Translations under genes and position numbers: made by a program
Assembly: GCF_047124445.1 (NCBI RefSeq)
Contig: NZ_CP138921.1
Location: 1,240,001-1,304,000, forward strand
DNA length: 64,000 nucleotides
From: Shimia sp047124445
GTDB taxonomy: Bacteria; Pseudomonadota; Alphaproteobacteria; Rhodobacterales; Rhodobacteraceae
Direction of reading: 5' to 3'
Shown: piece after piece, positions 52,493 to 60,920 of the stretch
Numbering within the stretch: position 1 is the stretch's first letter
How the letters are laid out: every line of letters starts with the position of its first letter
Notes under the pieces: model-generated
The model's input: the letters and a program-made list of their open reading frames with translations, nothing else
Told to the model about the DNA's origin: nothing
The model's database searches: none

Positions 52493-53266
52493 GTGAGCGA
52501 AGCCACGCCCGTTCTGCAAATCCGCGACCTGCACAAGGCCTATGCCAATCTCGAAGTTATCAAGGGCGTGGACATCACCGCGCACCGCGGCGATGTGGTG
52601 TCGCTGATTGGCTCGTCAGGTTCCGGCAAATCCACCATCCTGCGCTGCGCCAATCTTCTGGAGCACAGCCAGCAGGGCGAAATCCTCTTCAAAGGCGAGC
52701 CCGTGACCTGGAAAGGCACCGGCCATGGCCGTGAGCCCTCTGATCCCAAACAGATCCTGCGCATCCGCACCAACCTGTCGATGGTGTTTCAGCAGTTCAA
52801 CCTGTGGTCCCACATGACCATCCTGCAAAATGTGATGGAAGCGCCAGTCACCGTGCTTGGCCGCGACAAGGGTGAAGTGGAAGAAGCCGCGCATGCGTAT
52901 TTGAACAAAGTGGGCATCGCCGACAAACACGACGCCTACCCGGCGCAACTCTCCGGTGGCCAACAACAGCGCGCCGCCATTGCCCGCGCCCTGGCGATGG
53001 AGCCCGAAGCGCTGCTGTTTGACGAGCCCACCTCGGCGCTCGACCCTGAGCTGGAACAGGAAGTGGTGCGCGTCATCAAAGCGCTGGCCGAAGAAGGCCG
53101 CACCATGATGATCGTGACCCACGACATGAAAATGGCCCGCGATGTGTCTGATCACGTTGTGTTTTTGCATCAAGGCCTGATCGAAGAACAAGGCGCGCCG
53201 GACGAGTTGTTTGGCAACCCAAAATCTGAGCGTTTGAAACAGTTCCTGTCTTCAACCGCCGCATAA
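52493..53266 (+). CDS. Polar amino-acid-type ABC transporter ATPase
   Basis: The 257-residue cytoplasmic ATPase starts with GTG. Walker A GSSGSGKST is near 41, the signature LSGGQQQRAAIARAL near 154, Walker B ALLFDEPTSALDPE near 177 and the switch His TIVTHDMK-type near 208. It is a HisP/GlnQ/ArtP-like subfamily member. It is first of four transport genes (ATPase, binding protein, two permeases) that precede a gamma-glutamylation cluster, suggesting the transporter brings in its substrate. That link is inferred. Confidence 0.93.
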   Translation: MSEATPVLQIRDLHKAYANLEVIKGVDITAHRGDVVSLIGSSGSGKSTILRCANLLEHSQQGEILFKGEPVTWKGTGHGREPSDPKQILRIRTNLSMVFQQFNLWSHMTILQNVMEAPVTVLGRDKGEVEEAAHAYLNKVGIADKHDAYPAQLSGGQQQRAAIARALAMEPEALLFDEPTSALDPELEQEVVRVIKALAEEGRTMMIVTHDMKMARDVSDHVVFLHQGLIEEQGAPDELFGNPKSERLKQFLSSTAA

Positions 53267-53293
53267 AAACAACCAACCATAGGGAGCAATACT

Positions 53294-54001
53294 ATGAAAA
53301 ACCTGATCCTGAGCACCGCCGCACTGGCGCTGACCGCAGGCTTCGCCATGGCCGACACCGTGCGCCTTGGCACTGAGGGCGCCTACCCTCCATACAACTT
53401 CATCAACGACGCTGGTGAAGTAGACGGTTTTGAGCGTGAGCTGGGCGACGAGCTCTGCAAACGCGCGGAGCTGACCTGCGAGTGGGTCACCAACGACTGG
53501 GACAGCATCATTCCTAACCTGCAGTCCGGCAACTACGACGCCATCATTGCAGGCATGTCCATCACCGATGAGCGTGAAGAGACCATGGACTTCACCCAAG
53601 GTTACACCCGCCCATCCCCATCCGCATATGCAGCTCTGTCTGCCGACGTGGACGTGAACAAGGCGATCGTTGCGGCACAGACCAGCACCATCCAGTCCAG
53701 CCACGTGGCCACCACTGGCGCAACTTTGGTGGAATTCAACACCCCGGATGAAACCATCGCAGCTGTGAACGCGGGCGAAGTGGACGCCGTGATGGCGGAC
53801 AAAGACTTCCTGGCGCCATTTGTGGCTGAAACCGACCTGACCTTCATCGAGGACGTATACCTCGGCGGCGGCATCGGCATGGCATTCCGCGAATCTGACG
53901 ACGAACTGCGCGGCAAGTTCGACGCAGCCATCGCTTCCATGAAAGCAGACGGCTCCCTGAACGCCCTGCTGGACAAGTGGGAAATCGAAGGCAAGTTCTA
54001 A
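53294..54001 (+). CDS. ABC transporter substrate-binding protein, amino-acid type
   Basis: The 235-residue periplasmic protein has a signal peptide (MKNLILSTAALALTAGFAMA). The family 3 signature VRLGTEGAYPPYNFINDAGEVDGFERELGDELC follows, as in His/Arg-binding proteins. The binding-site Arg in DEREETMDFTQGY is shifted from the usual pattern. It starts 27 bp after the ATPase gene with a good GGGAGC site. A terminator-like hairpin follows at 54026, which would lower permease expression relative to the binding protein. Confidence 0.92.
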   Translation: MKNLILSTAALALTAGFAMADTVRLGTEGAYPPYNFINDAGEVDGFERELGDELCKRAELTCEWVTNDWDSIIPNLQSGNYDAIIAGMSITDEREETMDFTQGYTRPSPSAYAALSADVDVNKAIVAAQTSTIQSSHVATTGATLVEFNTPDETIAAVNAGEVDAVMADKDFLAPFVAETDLTFIEDVYLGGGIGMAFRESDDELRGKFDAAIASMKADGSLNALLDKWEIEGKF

Positions 54002-54025
54002 GCCTTCCCCATTTGCAAATCATTT

Positions 54026-54052
54026 AAGGGGGGGCATTGGCTCCCCCTTTTC
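54026..54052 (+). terminator. Attenuating hairpin between binding protein and permease
   Basis: A run AAGGGGG pairs with CCCCCTT across a 10-nt loop, and T follows. Placed inside the operon, it should act as a partial terminator. Confidence 0.6.
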
Positions 54053-54114
54053 CCACCCGGCGGACCGCCCCACGCGGCCACACTGCCCCCAAGATCAGAC
54101 GAAAGAGGCCAGCC

Positions 54115-55005
54115 ATTTTTGCCTATTGCTCAGATCCTTCGGTCCTAGAAGGTTTGTCCTGGCTTAGCTGCTATCTCACCACCGGGAAGCACATGGCCTT
54201 CTACGCCTCGTTTGGCACGGTGCTGTTGCTGCTGGCGATCACCGCCCCAACCGCGTTGTTGTTTGGCCTAGGTGGCGCCATGGCCGCCCGTGGGCGCTTC
54301 TTCCTCGTGCGCTGGTTTGGCAAGGGCTACATCGCCATTGTGCGCGGCGTGCCGGATATTGCTTTCTTCCTCTTCTTTGTGATTGCCCTCGATCAAGCGA
54401 TCGAATGGATGCGGCACAAGGTCAAATGTCCCGACTGGACGGAACCGGTCCGCCAAGGCGGCGAGTTCCTCGTCTGTGACATCGCCAAAATGCCGCTCAG
54501 CTCTTCGCCCCAGTGGATTCACGAAATCTACGGCTTCTGGCTGGCGGTCTTCACCTTTGCCATCGTCTTTGGCGCTTTTGCCGCCAACGTCCTGTTTGGC
54601 GCCATGCAGGCCGTGCCCCGGCCACAGCTGGAAACCGCCGAAGCCTATGGCATGACACCGCGCCAGACTTTTTGGCGCATCCTGATGCCGCAAATGTGGA
54701 TCTACGCCCTGCCCGGCCTGTCCAACCTCTGGATGGTGCTGATCAAGGCCACCCCCTTGCTGTTCTTGCTCGGCGTCGAAGACATCGTCTATTGGGCCCG
54801 TGATCTGGGCGCGTCCAAGACCGCCCGTTTCACCGCCTATCCACACGGCGACTGGCGCATGTGGTACTTCCTTGCGCTGCTGATTTTCTACCTGCTCTTC
54901 ACCCGCGTCTCCGAGGTTGTCCTCGCACGCATCACCAAGCGCCTGTCCCACGGTCAGGCCACCATCGACGGCGAAGCCCAACGCAAAGCAGGGAGCGCGG
55001 CATGA
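54115..55005 (+). CDS. ABC transporter permease 1, amino-acid type
   Basis: The inner-membrane protein has about 296 residues with five or six hydrophobic segments. The permease EAA-type loop is ETAEAYGMTPRQTFWRILMPQMW. Start choice is uncertain. A rare ATT at 54115 has AAAGAGG 6 nt upstream and gives [M]FAYCSDPSVLEGLSWL. ATG 54193 has only a weak site and would cut 26 residues. An upstream TTG lies inside the hairpin at 54026. The last codons overlap the next permease start (ATGA). Confidence 0.85.
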   Translation: MFAYCSDPSVLEGLSWLSCYLTTGKHMAFYASFGTVLLLLAITAPTALLFGLGGAMAARGRFFLVRWFGKGYIAIVRGVPDIAFFLFFVIALDQAIEWMRHKVKCPDWTEPVRQGGEFLVCDIAKMPLSSSPQWIHEIYGFWLAVFTFAIVFGAFAANVLFGAMQAVPRPQLETAEAYGMTPRQTFWRILMPQMWIYALPGLSNLWMVLIKATPLLFLLGVEDIVYWARDLGASKTARFTAYPHGDWRMWYFLALLIFYLLFTRVSEVVLARITKRLSHGQATIDGEAQRKAGSAA

Positions 55006-55808
55006 GCTGTATCGACACCATTCAGAACTACGCCTTCCGCTCTCTGGGCTACGGCGAGCGCATGTTGCCCCGCACGGATTTCACCCTGTGTGAGCACTTC
55101 ACCCTGATCGGCTCCGGCCTGATCTGGAACGTCTACTATGGCGTGCTGGCCGTGCTGACAGGCTTCTTCTTTGCCAACCTTCTGGCGGTGGCCAAGAACT
55201 CCAACAACTTCTGGGCCCGCAAACCGGCAGAGTGGTTCATCTTCCTCTTCCGGGGCAGCCCGCTGTTTATCCAGTTCTTCTTTGGCTACTTCCTGTTCCT
55301 CTCGCTCAAGGGCGTGTCGCCGATCTTCAACCCACTGTCTTCGGCGGCACTGGGCGCGCTTATCGTGCTGTTCCTGAACACCTCGGCCTACTCGGCAGAG
55401 ATTTTCTACGGCGCTCTGCGGTCGATCCCGAAAGGCGACATCGAAGCCGCCGACGCCTATGGCATCACCGGCTGGTTTCGCTTCCGCCGCATCATGTTCC
55501 CAACCATGATGCGCCTAGCGTGGCCGGCCTATACCAACGAAGCCATCTTCCTGTTCCACGCCACCACGCTGGTGTTCTTCTCCGGATTCCCGGCTTGGCG
55601 GCAACAGGGCGACGCGCTCTACTATGCAAACTACTTTGCGGACAAAACCTACAACCCGTTTGTGCCCTACCCAATCCTGGCGATGTATTTCATCATGCTC
55701 ACACTGGTGATCATCTGGATCTTCGGCCTGGTCAACAAACGCCTGAACAAACACCTGCCTCAGGCTTCAGTGAAAAAGCTTCGGGTGCGTCCAAATCTGA
55801 TCCGCTGA
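55002..55808 (+). CDS. ABC transporter permease 2, amino-acid type
   Basis: The 268-residue inner-membrane partner of permease 1 has the EAA loop DIEAADAYGITGWFRFRRIMFPTMM and hydrophobic segments from IGSGLIWNVYYGVLAVLTGFF onward. The start is fixed by ATGA overlap with permease 1. The end has a basic tail (KKLRVRPNLIR). A terminator follows. Confidence 0.92.
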   Translation: MSCIDTIQNYAFRSLGYGERMLPRTDFTLCEHFTLIGSGLIWNVYYGVLAVLTGFFFANLLAVAKNSNNFWARKPAEWFIFLFRGSPLFIQFFFGYFLFLSLKGVSPIFNPLSSAALGALIVLFLNTSAYSAEIFYGALRSIPKGDIEAADAYGITGWFRFRRIMFPTMMRLAWPAYTNEAIFLFHATTLVFFSGFPAWRQQGDALYYANYFADKTYNPFVPYPILAMYFIMLTLVIIWIFGLVNKRLNKHLPQASVKKLRVRPNLIR

Positions 55809-55836
55809 TTGCGGTCCACCACGTGAGAATCTGCAA

Positions 55837-55863
55837 AACGCCCGCCAAAATTTGGCGGGTGTT
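55837..55863 (+). terminator. Terminator after the ABC transporter genes
   Basis: The stem AACGCCCGCC pairs with GGCGGGTGTT (one G-T pair), followed by a short T-rich run. It separates the transport genes from the catabolic genes. Confidence 0.8.
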
Positions 55864-55971
55864 TCTGCATTTACGCCACCTCCGCAAAACAGTCGCGATA
55901 CAGACGCAATACCGGCGTGGAAAATGGCTATCGAAAATTCTTCTGGACAATTCATCCCGCGCCCCCGATAT

Positions 55972-55983
55972 TTTGATCAAATT
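55972..55983. promoter_or_regulatory. Shared TTTGATCAAATT element, copy 1
   Basis: The 12-mer TTTGATCAAATT contains the 10-bp palindrome TTTGATCAAA. It lies 16 nt before the start at 56000 and recurs before the amidotransferase gene. Candidate operator. Confidence 0.55.
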
Positions 55984-55999
55984 ATCGAAATGGTGACCC

Positions 56000-57316
56000 A
56001 TGGACCCGGCACAAAGCGCAACCTTCCGGATTGGCGCAGTAGATCTCAACGGCCAATTGCGCGGCAAACGACTGCCGTCTGAACATCTCGCAAAACTCGA
56101 CAAAGGCGGCGCACGCCTGCCACTCTCCGCCCTCAATCTAGACATCTGGGGCTGTGATATCGAGAACAGCCCGCTGGTCTTTGAAAGCGGCGATGCCGAT
56201 GGCGTGCTCACCCCGTCCCCCCGCGGCGCCGTGCCGATGCCATGGCTCAAGACACCATCCCAATTGGTCCTGATGGGCATGACCAACGAAGACGGCAGCC
56301 CCTTCATGGGCGACCCGATTCAGGCTCTGGCCACCGTTCTGGAACGCTACGCCGCCCGCGGCTGGACCGTGGTCGCCGCCACCGAGATGGAGTTCACCCT
56401 GGTGGACGACAGCGGTGACCAGCTTGTGCCCCCAAAGCACCCCCGCAATGGCCGCCAGCTCGACGCCTCTGAAATCCTCAGCGTCTCGGAACTGGATGCT
56501 TTTGACGCATTTTTCAGCGACATCTACGATGGCGCGGCGGCCATGGGCATCCCCTTGCAAACCATGACCTGCGAAGGCGGCGTGGGGCAATTTGAGGTCA
56601 CGCTCAACCACCAAACCGCGATGAAAGCCGCCGACGATGCCTTGCTGATAAAACAGTTGTTGCGAGAAACCGCCCGCAACCACGGCTTTGCCGCCACTTT
56701 CATGGCCAAACCCTACGGCGATGACGCTGGCAACGGCATGCACGTGCATTTCTCCGTGGTGGATGAAAACGACAAAAACGTCTTTGACAATGGCACCGCC
56801 GAAGGTTCCGATCTGCTGAAGTCCGCAGTGGCAGGCTGCTTGGAAGCCATGCGCGCCTCTACCCTGATCTTTGCCCCCCACGGCCCATCTTATGACCGCT
56901 TTGCCCCCGGCGCTCACGCACCCACAACCGTGTGCTGGGGCTATGAAAACCGCACCGCCGCAATCCGCATTCCAGGCGGCCCCAACGCCGCCCGCCGCAT
57001 CGAACATCGGGTCTCCGGGGGGGATGTGAACCCCTACCTGATGCTCGCCGCCATCCTTGGCGCCGCCATCGAAGGCATTGCGGAAGGTTTGCAGCCCCCA
57101 GCGCCCACCACCGGCAACGCATATGCGCAGAATTTGCCGCAACTGGCCAAAAGCTGGGAGGACGCCATTGCGCTGTTTGAAAGTGACGCCTTCGTTGCGC
57201 GCTGCCTGCCAAAGCAGCTGATCGACAATCTGGTGATGACCAAACGCCAAGAGGCGCGAAAACTCGCCGAGATCGACGCAGCGGAGCGCTGGAAAACCTA
57301 TCTGGAGCGTGTATGA
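56000..57316 (+). CDS. Glutamine synthetase-like ligase (gamma-glutamylamine synthetase), copy 1
   Basis: The 438-residue GS-fold ligase has the metal-site block VVAATEMEFTLVDD, then CEGGVGQFEVTLNHQ, GNGMHVHFSVVDEN and NRTAAIRIPGG. It lacks the adenylylation Tyr loop of GlnA, as expected for PuuA/GlnT/GmaS-type enzymes. These join the gamma-carboxyl of glutamate to an amine. It starts at an ATG preceded by GGTGACC and the shared 12-mer. The amine is unknown; putrescine-like is inferred from the PuuB-like neighbour. Confidence 0.88.
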   Translation: MDPAQSATFRIGAVDLNGQLRGKRLPSEHLAKLDKGGARLPLSALNLDIWGCDIENSPLVFESGDADGVLTPSPRGAVPMPWLKTPSQLVLMGMTNEDGSPFMGDPIQALATVLERYAARGWTVVAATEMEFTLVDDSGDQLVPPKHPRNGRQLDASEILSVSELDAFDAFFSDIYDGAAAMGIPLQTMTCEGGVGQFEVTLNHQTAMKAADDALLIKQLLRETARNHGFAATFMAKPYGDDAGNGMHVHFSVVDENDKNVFDNGTAEGSDLLKSAVAGCLEAMRASTLIFAPHGPSYDRFAPGAHAPTTVCWGYENRTAAIRIPGGPNAARRIEHRVSGGDVNPYLMLAAILGAAIEGIAEGLQPPAPTTGNAYAQNLPQLAKSWEDAIALFESDAFVARCLPKQLIDNLVMTKRQEARKLAEIDAAERWKTYLERV

Positions 57317-57353
57317 CACGCTTGCGCGAGCGCCTGTCTCCCGCTACGATAAA

Positions 57354-57365
57354 TTTGATCAAATT
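57354..57365. promoter_or_regulatory. Shared TTTGATCAAATT element, copy 2
   Basis: The same 12-mer, here inside a perfect 14-bp palindrome AATTTGATCAAATT (57352-57365), lies 10 nt before the start at 57376. The following GGTGAC(A)CATG is also shared with copy 1. Confidence 0.55.
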
Positions 57366-57375
57366 CTGGTGACAC

Positions 57376-58059
57376 ATGAAAATCGGCATCCTTCTGACCG
57401 GCCACGCGCCCGAAGAGCTTGAACCGCACTACGGCAACTACATCGAGATGTTTAAGTCCCTGCTTTCAGGGCAGGATTTTGAATTTGCAGGCTACAAAGT
57501 TGTGGACGGCGAATTCCCAGATGCGGTCACCGACGCCGACGGCTGGCTCATCACAGGCTCCAAACACGGCGTCTACGAAGACCACCCCTGGATCCCTCCT
57601 CTGGAGGATCTGATCCGTGAAGCCGTCACACAAAACATCCCAATTGTCGGCGTGTGCTTTGGCCACCAGGTCATCGCCCAAGCCCTTGGTGGCAAAGTGG
57701 AAAAATTCGACGGCGGCTGGGCTGTGGGCCATCAGACCTATGACTTCGCCGGCACTGAACTGTCGATGAACGCCTGGCACCAGGACCAGGTGACCGAACT
57801 GCCCCCCGGCGCCGTGACCATCGCTTCCAACGATTTCTGCGAGAACGCCGCCATCCTCTATGGCGACCGCGCCCTCACCGTACAGGCCCACCCGGAATTC
57901 TCCGCCGACTTTGTCGACGGCCTGATCAACACCCGCGGTCGTGGCGTGGTGCCGGACGACATCCTCGACGCCGCCATCGACGACCTTGATGAGCCGACCA
58001 ACAGTCAAACCATTGCAGATCAATTTGCAGACTTCTTCCGACAGGAGCGCCCCCGATGA
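57376..58059 (+). CDS. Type 1 glutamine amidotransferase-like hydrolase
   Basis: The 227-residue class I amidotransferase domain has the nucleophile Cys in GVCFGHQVIAQALGG and the His-Glu pair in TVQAHPEFS. No synthetase domain is attached. In gamma-glutamylated amine pathways a hydrolase is needed to release glutamate. The usual PuuD belongs to the same superfamily but a different subgroup, so the role as deglutamylase is inferred from context. Its 3' end overlaps the next start by 4 nt. Confidence 0.85.
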   Translation: MKIGILLTGHAPEELEPHYGNYIEMFKSLLSGQDFEFAGYKVVDGEFPDAVTDADGWLITGSKHGVYEDHPWIPPLEDLIREAVTQNIPIVGVCFGHQVIAQALGGKVEKFDGGWAVGHQTYDFAGTELSMNAWHQDQVTELPPGAVTIASNDFCENAAILYGDRALTVQAHPEFSADFVDGLINTRGRGVVPDDILDAAIDDLDEPTNSQTIADQFADFFRQERPR

Positions 58060-59426
58060 ACGCCCCCAAATCCGACTGGCTTTCCCAAACCCCAGACGCC
58101 GCCCGCGCCTATTTGGAGGGCCACCGTCTCGACGAAGTAGAATGCATCATCTCCGACCTTCCGGGGATTGCCCGTGGCAAGGCCGTACCGGCCACCAAAT
58201 TTGCCCGCCAGGAATACTTCCACCTCCCGGATTCCATTTTCTACCAGACGCTTACCGGCGGTTGGGGTGAAGCCGCCGGGGACGAAGGCTTCATTGAAAA
58301 AGACATGATCCTGCGCCCGGATTGGTCCACCGCCACCGCCGCGCCTTGGACCGCAGACTGGACGCTGCAAGTGATCCACGACGCCTATAATTTGGACGGA
58401 ACCCCGGTCGAATTCTCCCCGCGCAACGTGCTCAAACGCGTGATCCAGCTTTACCGCGACAAAGGCTGGGAACCCATTGTGGCGCCGGAAATGGAATTCT
58501 TCCTAGTGGCGCGCAACACCGACCCACGTCAGGAAATCAAACCGATGATGGGCCGCTCTGGCCGCCCCGCCGCCGCGCGTCAGGCCTACTCCATGACCGC
58601 CGTGGACGAATTTGGCCCGGTGATCGACGACATCTACGACTTTGCCGAAGCCCAGGGCTTTGAGATCGACGGTATCACGCAAGAAGGCGGTGCCGGTCAG
58701 CTTGAAATCAACATGGTGCACGGCGATCCACTCAAATTGGCGGATGAAGTCTTCTACTTCAAGCGCTTGATCCGCGAAGCCGCACTGCGCCACGATTGTT
58801 ACGCCACATTCATGGCCAAACCGATCGAAGACGAGCCCGGCTCTGCGATGCACATCCACCACTCTGTTGTGGATACGGAAACCGGTCAAAACATCTTCTC
58901 CGGCCCACAGGGTGGAGAGACGGACGCGTTTTTCCACTTCATCGCCGGTCTACAGAACCACCTGCCCGCAGCGATCGCCGTTATGGCGCCCTATGTGAAC
59001 TCCTACCGCCGCTACGTGCGCGACCATGCCGCCCCAATCAATCTGGAATGGGCCCGAGACAACCGCACCACCGGCATCCGCATCCCGATTTCCTCGCCGC
59101 AAGCCCGCCGCGTGGAAAACCGCATTGCCGGTATGGACTGCAACCCCTACTTGGGCATCGCAGCCTCGCTGGCCTGCGGTTATCTTGGCCTGCTGGAACA
59201 GGAACGCCCCGACAAGCAATTCAAGGGCGACGCCTACGACGGTGAAGAAGCCATCCCACGTATCCTGGGCGGCGCTTTGGATCTGTTTGACGAAGCCAAA
59301 GGTCTGCACGACATCCTGGGACCGGACTTTGCCCGCGTGTACTCCATTGTGAAACGTGCGGAGTACGAAGAGTTCCTCGCCGTCATCTCCCCATGGGAGC
59401 GCGAGCACCTGTTGCTGAACGTGTAA
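58056..59426 (+). CDS. puuA: Glutamine synthetase-like ligase (PuuA type), copy 2
   Basis: The 456-residue GS-fold ligase has the metal block IVAPEMEFFLVARN, then QEGGAGQLEINMVHGD, GSAMHIHHSVVDTE and NRTTGIRIPISSPQARRVENR. The spacing and insertions (DPRQEIKPMMGRSGRPAARQAYSM) match gamma-glutamylputrescine synthetase homologues. It differs clearly from copy 1, so the two may act on different amines or form a hetero-oligomer. The start is set by ATGA overlap with the amidotransferase. Confidence 0.88.
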   Translation: MNAPKSDWLSQTPDAARAYLEGHRLDEVECIISDLPGIARGKAVPATKFARQEYFHLPDSIFYQTLTGGWGEAAGDEGFIEKDMILRPDWSTATAAPWTADWTLQVIHDAYNLDGTPVEFSPRNVLKRVIQLYRDKGWEPIVAPEMEFFLVARNTDPRQEIKPMMGRSGRPAAARQAYSMTAVDEFGPVIDDIYDFAEAQGFEIDGITQEGGAGQLEINMVHGDPLKLADEVFYFKRLIREAALRHDCYATFMAKPIEDEPGSAMHIHHSVVDTETGQNIFSGPQGGETDAFFHFIAGLQNHLPAAIAVMAPYVNSYRRYVRDHAAPINLEWARDNRTTGIRIPISSPQARRVENRIAGMDCNPYLGIAASLACGYLGLLEQERPDKQFKGDAYDGEEAIPRILGGALDLFDEAKGLHDILGPDFARVYSIVKRAEYEEFLAVISPWEREHLLLNV

Positions 59427-59502
59427 CAGCCAAGCGGTTGTCCACTGGCCAACCTGCTGCCTCCGGCGGAGGTGTTTTCAGAAAGAGAAAGCGAGGGGCG
59501 CG

Positions 59503-60807
59503 ATGAACCTGCTCGATGCCAATGACCGCACAGGTCACTATCCGGACAGTTGGTATGCGGCGACGGCCAAGCCGCTGCCCCCTTTTGCCCCATTGGAAGG
59601 CGCGCGCACAGCAGATGTCTGCGTGATTGGCGGCGGCTTCACCGGTCTTTCCACGGCATTGCATCTGACTGAGCGCGGCTTTGACGTGGTCCTGCTGGAA
59701 GCCCATCGCGTGGGATTTGGCGCTTCCGGGCGCAATGGCGGGCAGCTCGGCTCCGGCCAGCGCATGGAACAGGACGGGCTGGAAAAACTGGTTGGGCAGG
59801 ACAATGCCACCAAGCTCTGGCAGCTGGCAGAAGAGTCCAAAGACCTCGTCAAAGGTCTGATCTCCAAACACAATATCTACTGCCACTACAAACCAGGCAT
59901 CGCCCATGCCTGTTTTTCCGCGAAAGAAGTGCGCGAAGAACACGAGTATGCTGAACACCTGCAAACCCGCTATGGCTATGACCAGATCGAAACCCTGGAC
60001 CGCGACGCGCTCCAGGCGATCTGCCCTTCCCCCAAATACGTCGGCGGCTCACTGGATATGGGCGCTGGCCACTTGCACCCGCTGGCCTTTGCGCTTGGCC
60101 TTGCCCAAGCCGCCGCGGCCGCAGGTGCCACCGTCCACGAAACCTCCCGCGTGACCAAAATTGACCGCGGCAGCAAAGTCACCGTCACCACGGACAAAGG
60201 CACCGTGACGGCCGATCACCTTGTGCTGGCGTGCAATGGTTACCTCGGCGATCTGGAGCCCAAAGTTGCCAGCCGCGTCATGCCGATCAACAACTTCATC
60301 GCCGCCACGGAACCTTTGGGCGCAGATGTTGCCAAAGTTCTGGCGCGCGATGTGGCCGTGGCGGACACCAAATTTGTCATCAACTACTTCCGCCTCAGCC
60401 ACGACAATCGCCTGCTGTTTGGCGGCGGCGAAAGCTATGGCTACACCTTCCCCACCGACATTGCCGCCACCGTGCGCAAACCCATGGTTGAGATCTTCCC
60501 TCACCTCAAAGATATCGGCATCGACTACGCCTGGGGTGGGACTCTCGCGATCACCATGAAGCGTATGCCCTATCTGCGCCGCCTGGCTCCCAATGTGATT
60601 TCCGCCTCCGGCTATTCCGGCCACGGCGTCGGCACCGCCACCCACGCAGGACAGTTGATTGCCATGGCGCTTGGCGGAGAGGCCGAAGGCTTTGACACCA
60701 TGGCCCGCGTGCCCGCGACACCCTTCCCCGGTGGGGCGAGAATGCGCAGTCCTCTGCTGGCACTGGCAATGACCTGGTACGCCCTGCGCGACCGGCTTGG
60801 CGTCTGA
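59503..60807 (+). CDS. puuB: FAD-dependent oxidoreductase, PuuB-like
   Basis: The 434-residue DAO-family enzyme has the FAD-binding VCVIGGGFTGLSTALHLTERGFDVVLLEA at about 37-65 and the GASGRNGGQLGSGQ block. The C-terminal YSGHGVGTATHAGQLIA contains the second FAD-contact. In E. coli PuuB oxidises gamma-glutamylputrescine. It lies 76 bp after puuA; AGCGAGGGGCG precedes the ATG. The substrate is inferred from the neighbours. Confidence 0.9.
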   Translation: MNLLDANDRTGHYPDSWYAATAKPLPPFAPLEGARTADVCVIGGGFTGLSTALHLTERGFDVVLLEAHRVGFGASGRNGGQLGSGQRMEQDGLEKLVGQDNATKLWQLAEESKDLVKGLISKHNIYCHYKPGIAHACFSAKEVREEHEYAEHLQTRYGYDQIETLDRDALQAICPSPKYVGGSLDMGAGHLHPLAFALGLAQAAAAAGATVHETSRVTKIDRGSKVTVTTDKGTVTADHLVLACNGYLGDLEPKVASRVMPINNFIAATEPLGADVAKVLARDVAVADTKFVINYFRLSHDNRLLFGGGESYGYTFPTDIAATVRKPMVEIFPHLKDIGIDYAWGGTLAITMKRMPYLRRLAPNVISASGYSGHGVGTATHAGQLIAMALGGEAEGFDTMARVPATPFPGGARMRSPLLALAMTWYALRDRLGV

Positions 60808-60920
60808 TCCCACCGCGACATTTTTCATCGAAGTTTCACACCCGCATCTGTGTTTACCCTTCCTTGTCACGGCACATTGTTTTATGTTTTCGAAAACCCA
60901 ACTTAAGAAAGTTGAAAACT

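Noticed and set aside
54037..54192. Earlier TTG start for the ABC permease at 54037
   Set aside because: The TTG lies inside the G-rich/C-rich hairpin after the binding-protein gene, and the extra peptide (RRTAPRGHTAPKIRRKRP) is not permease-like.
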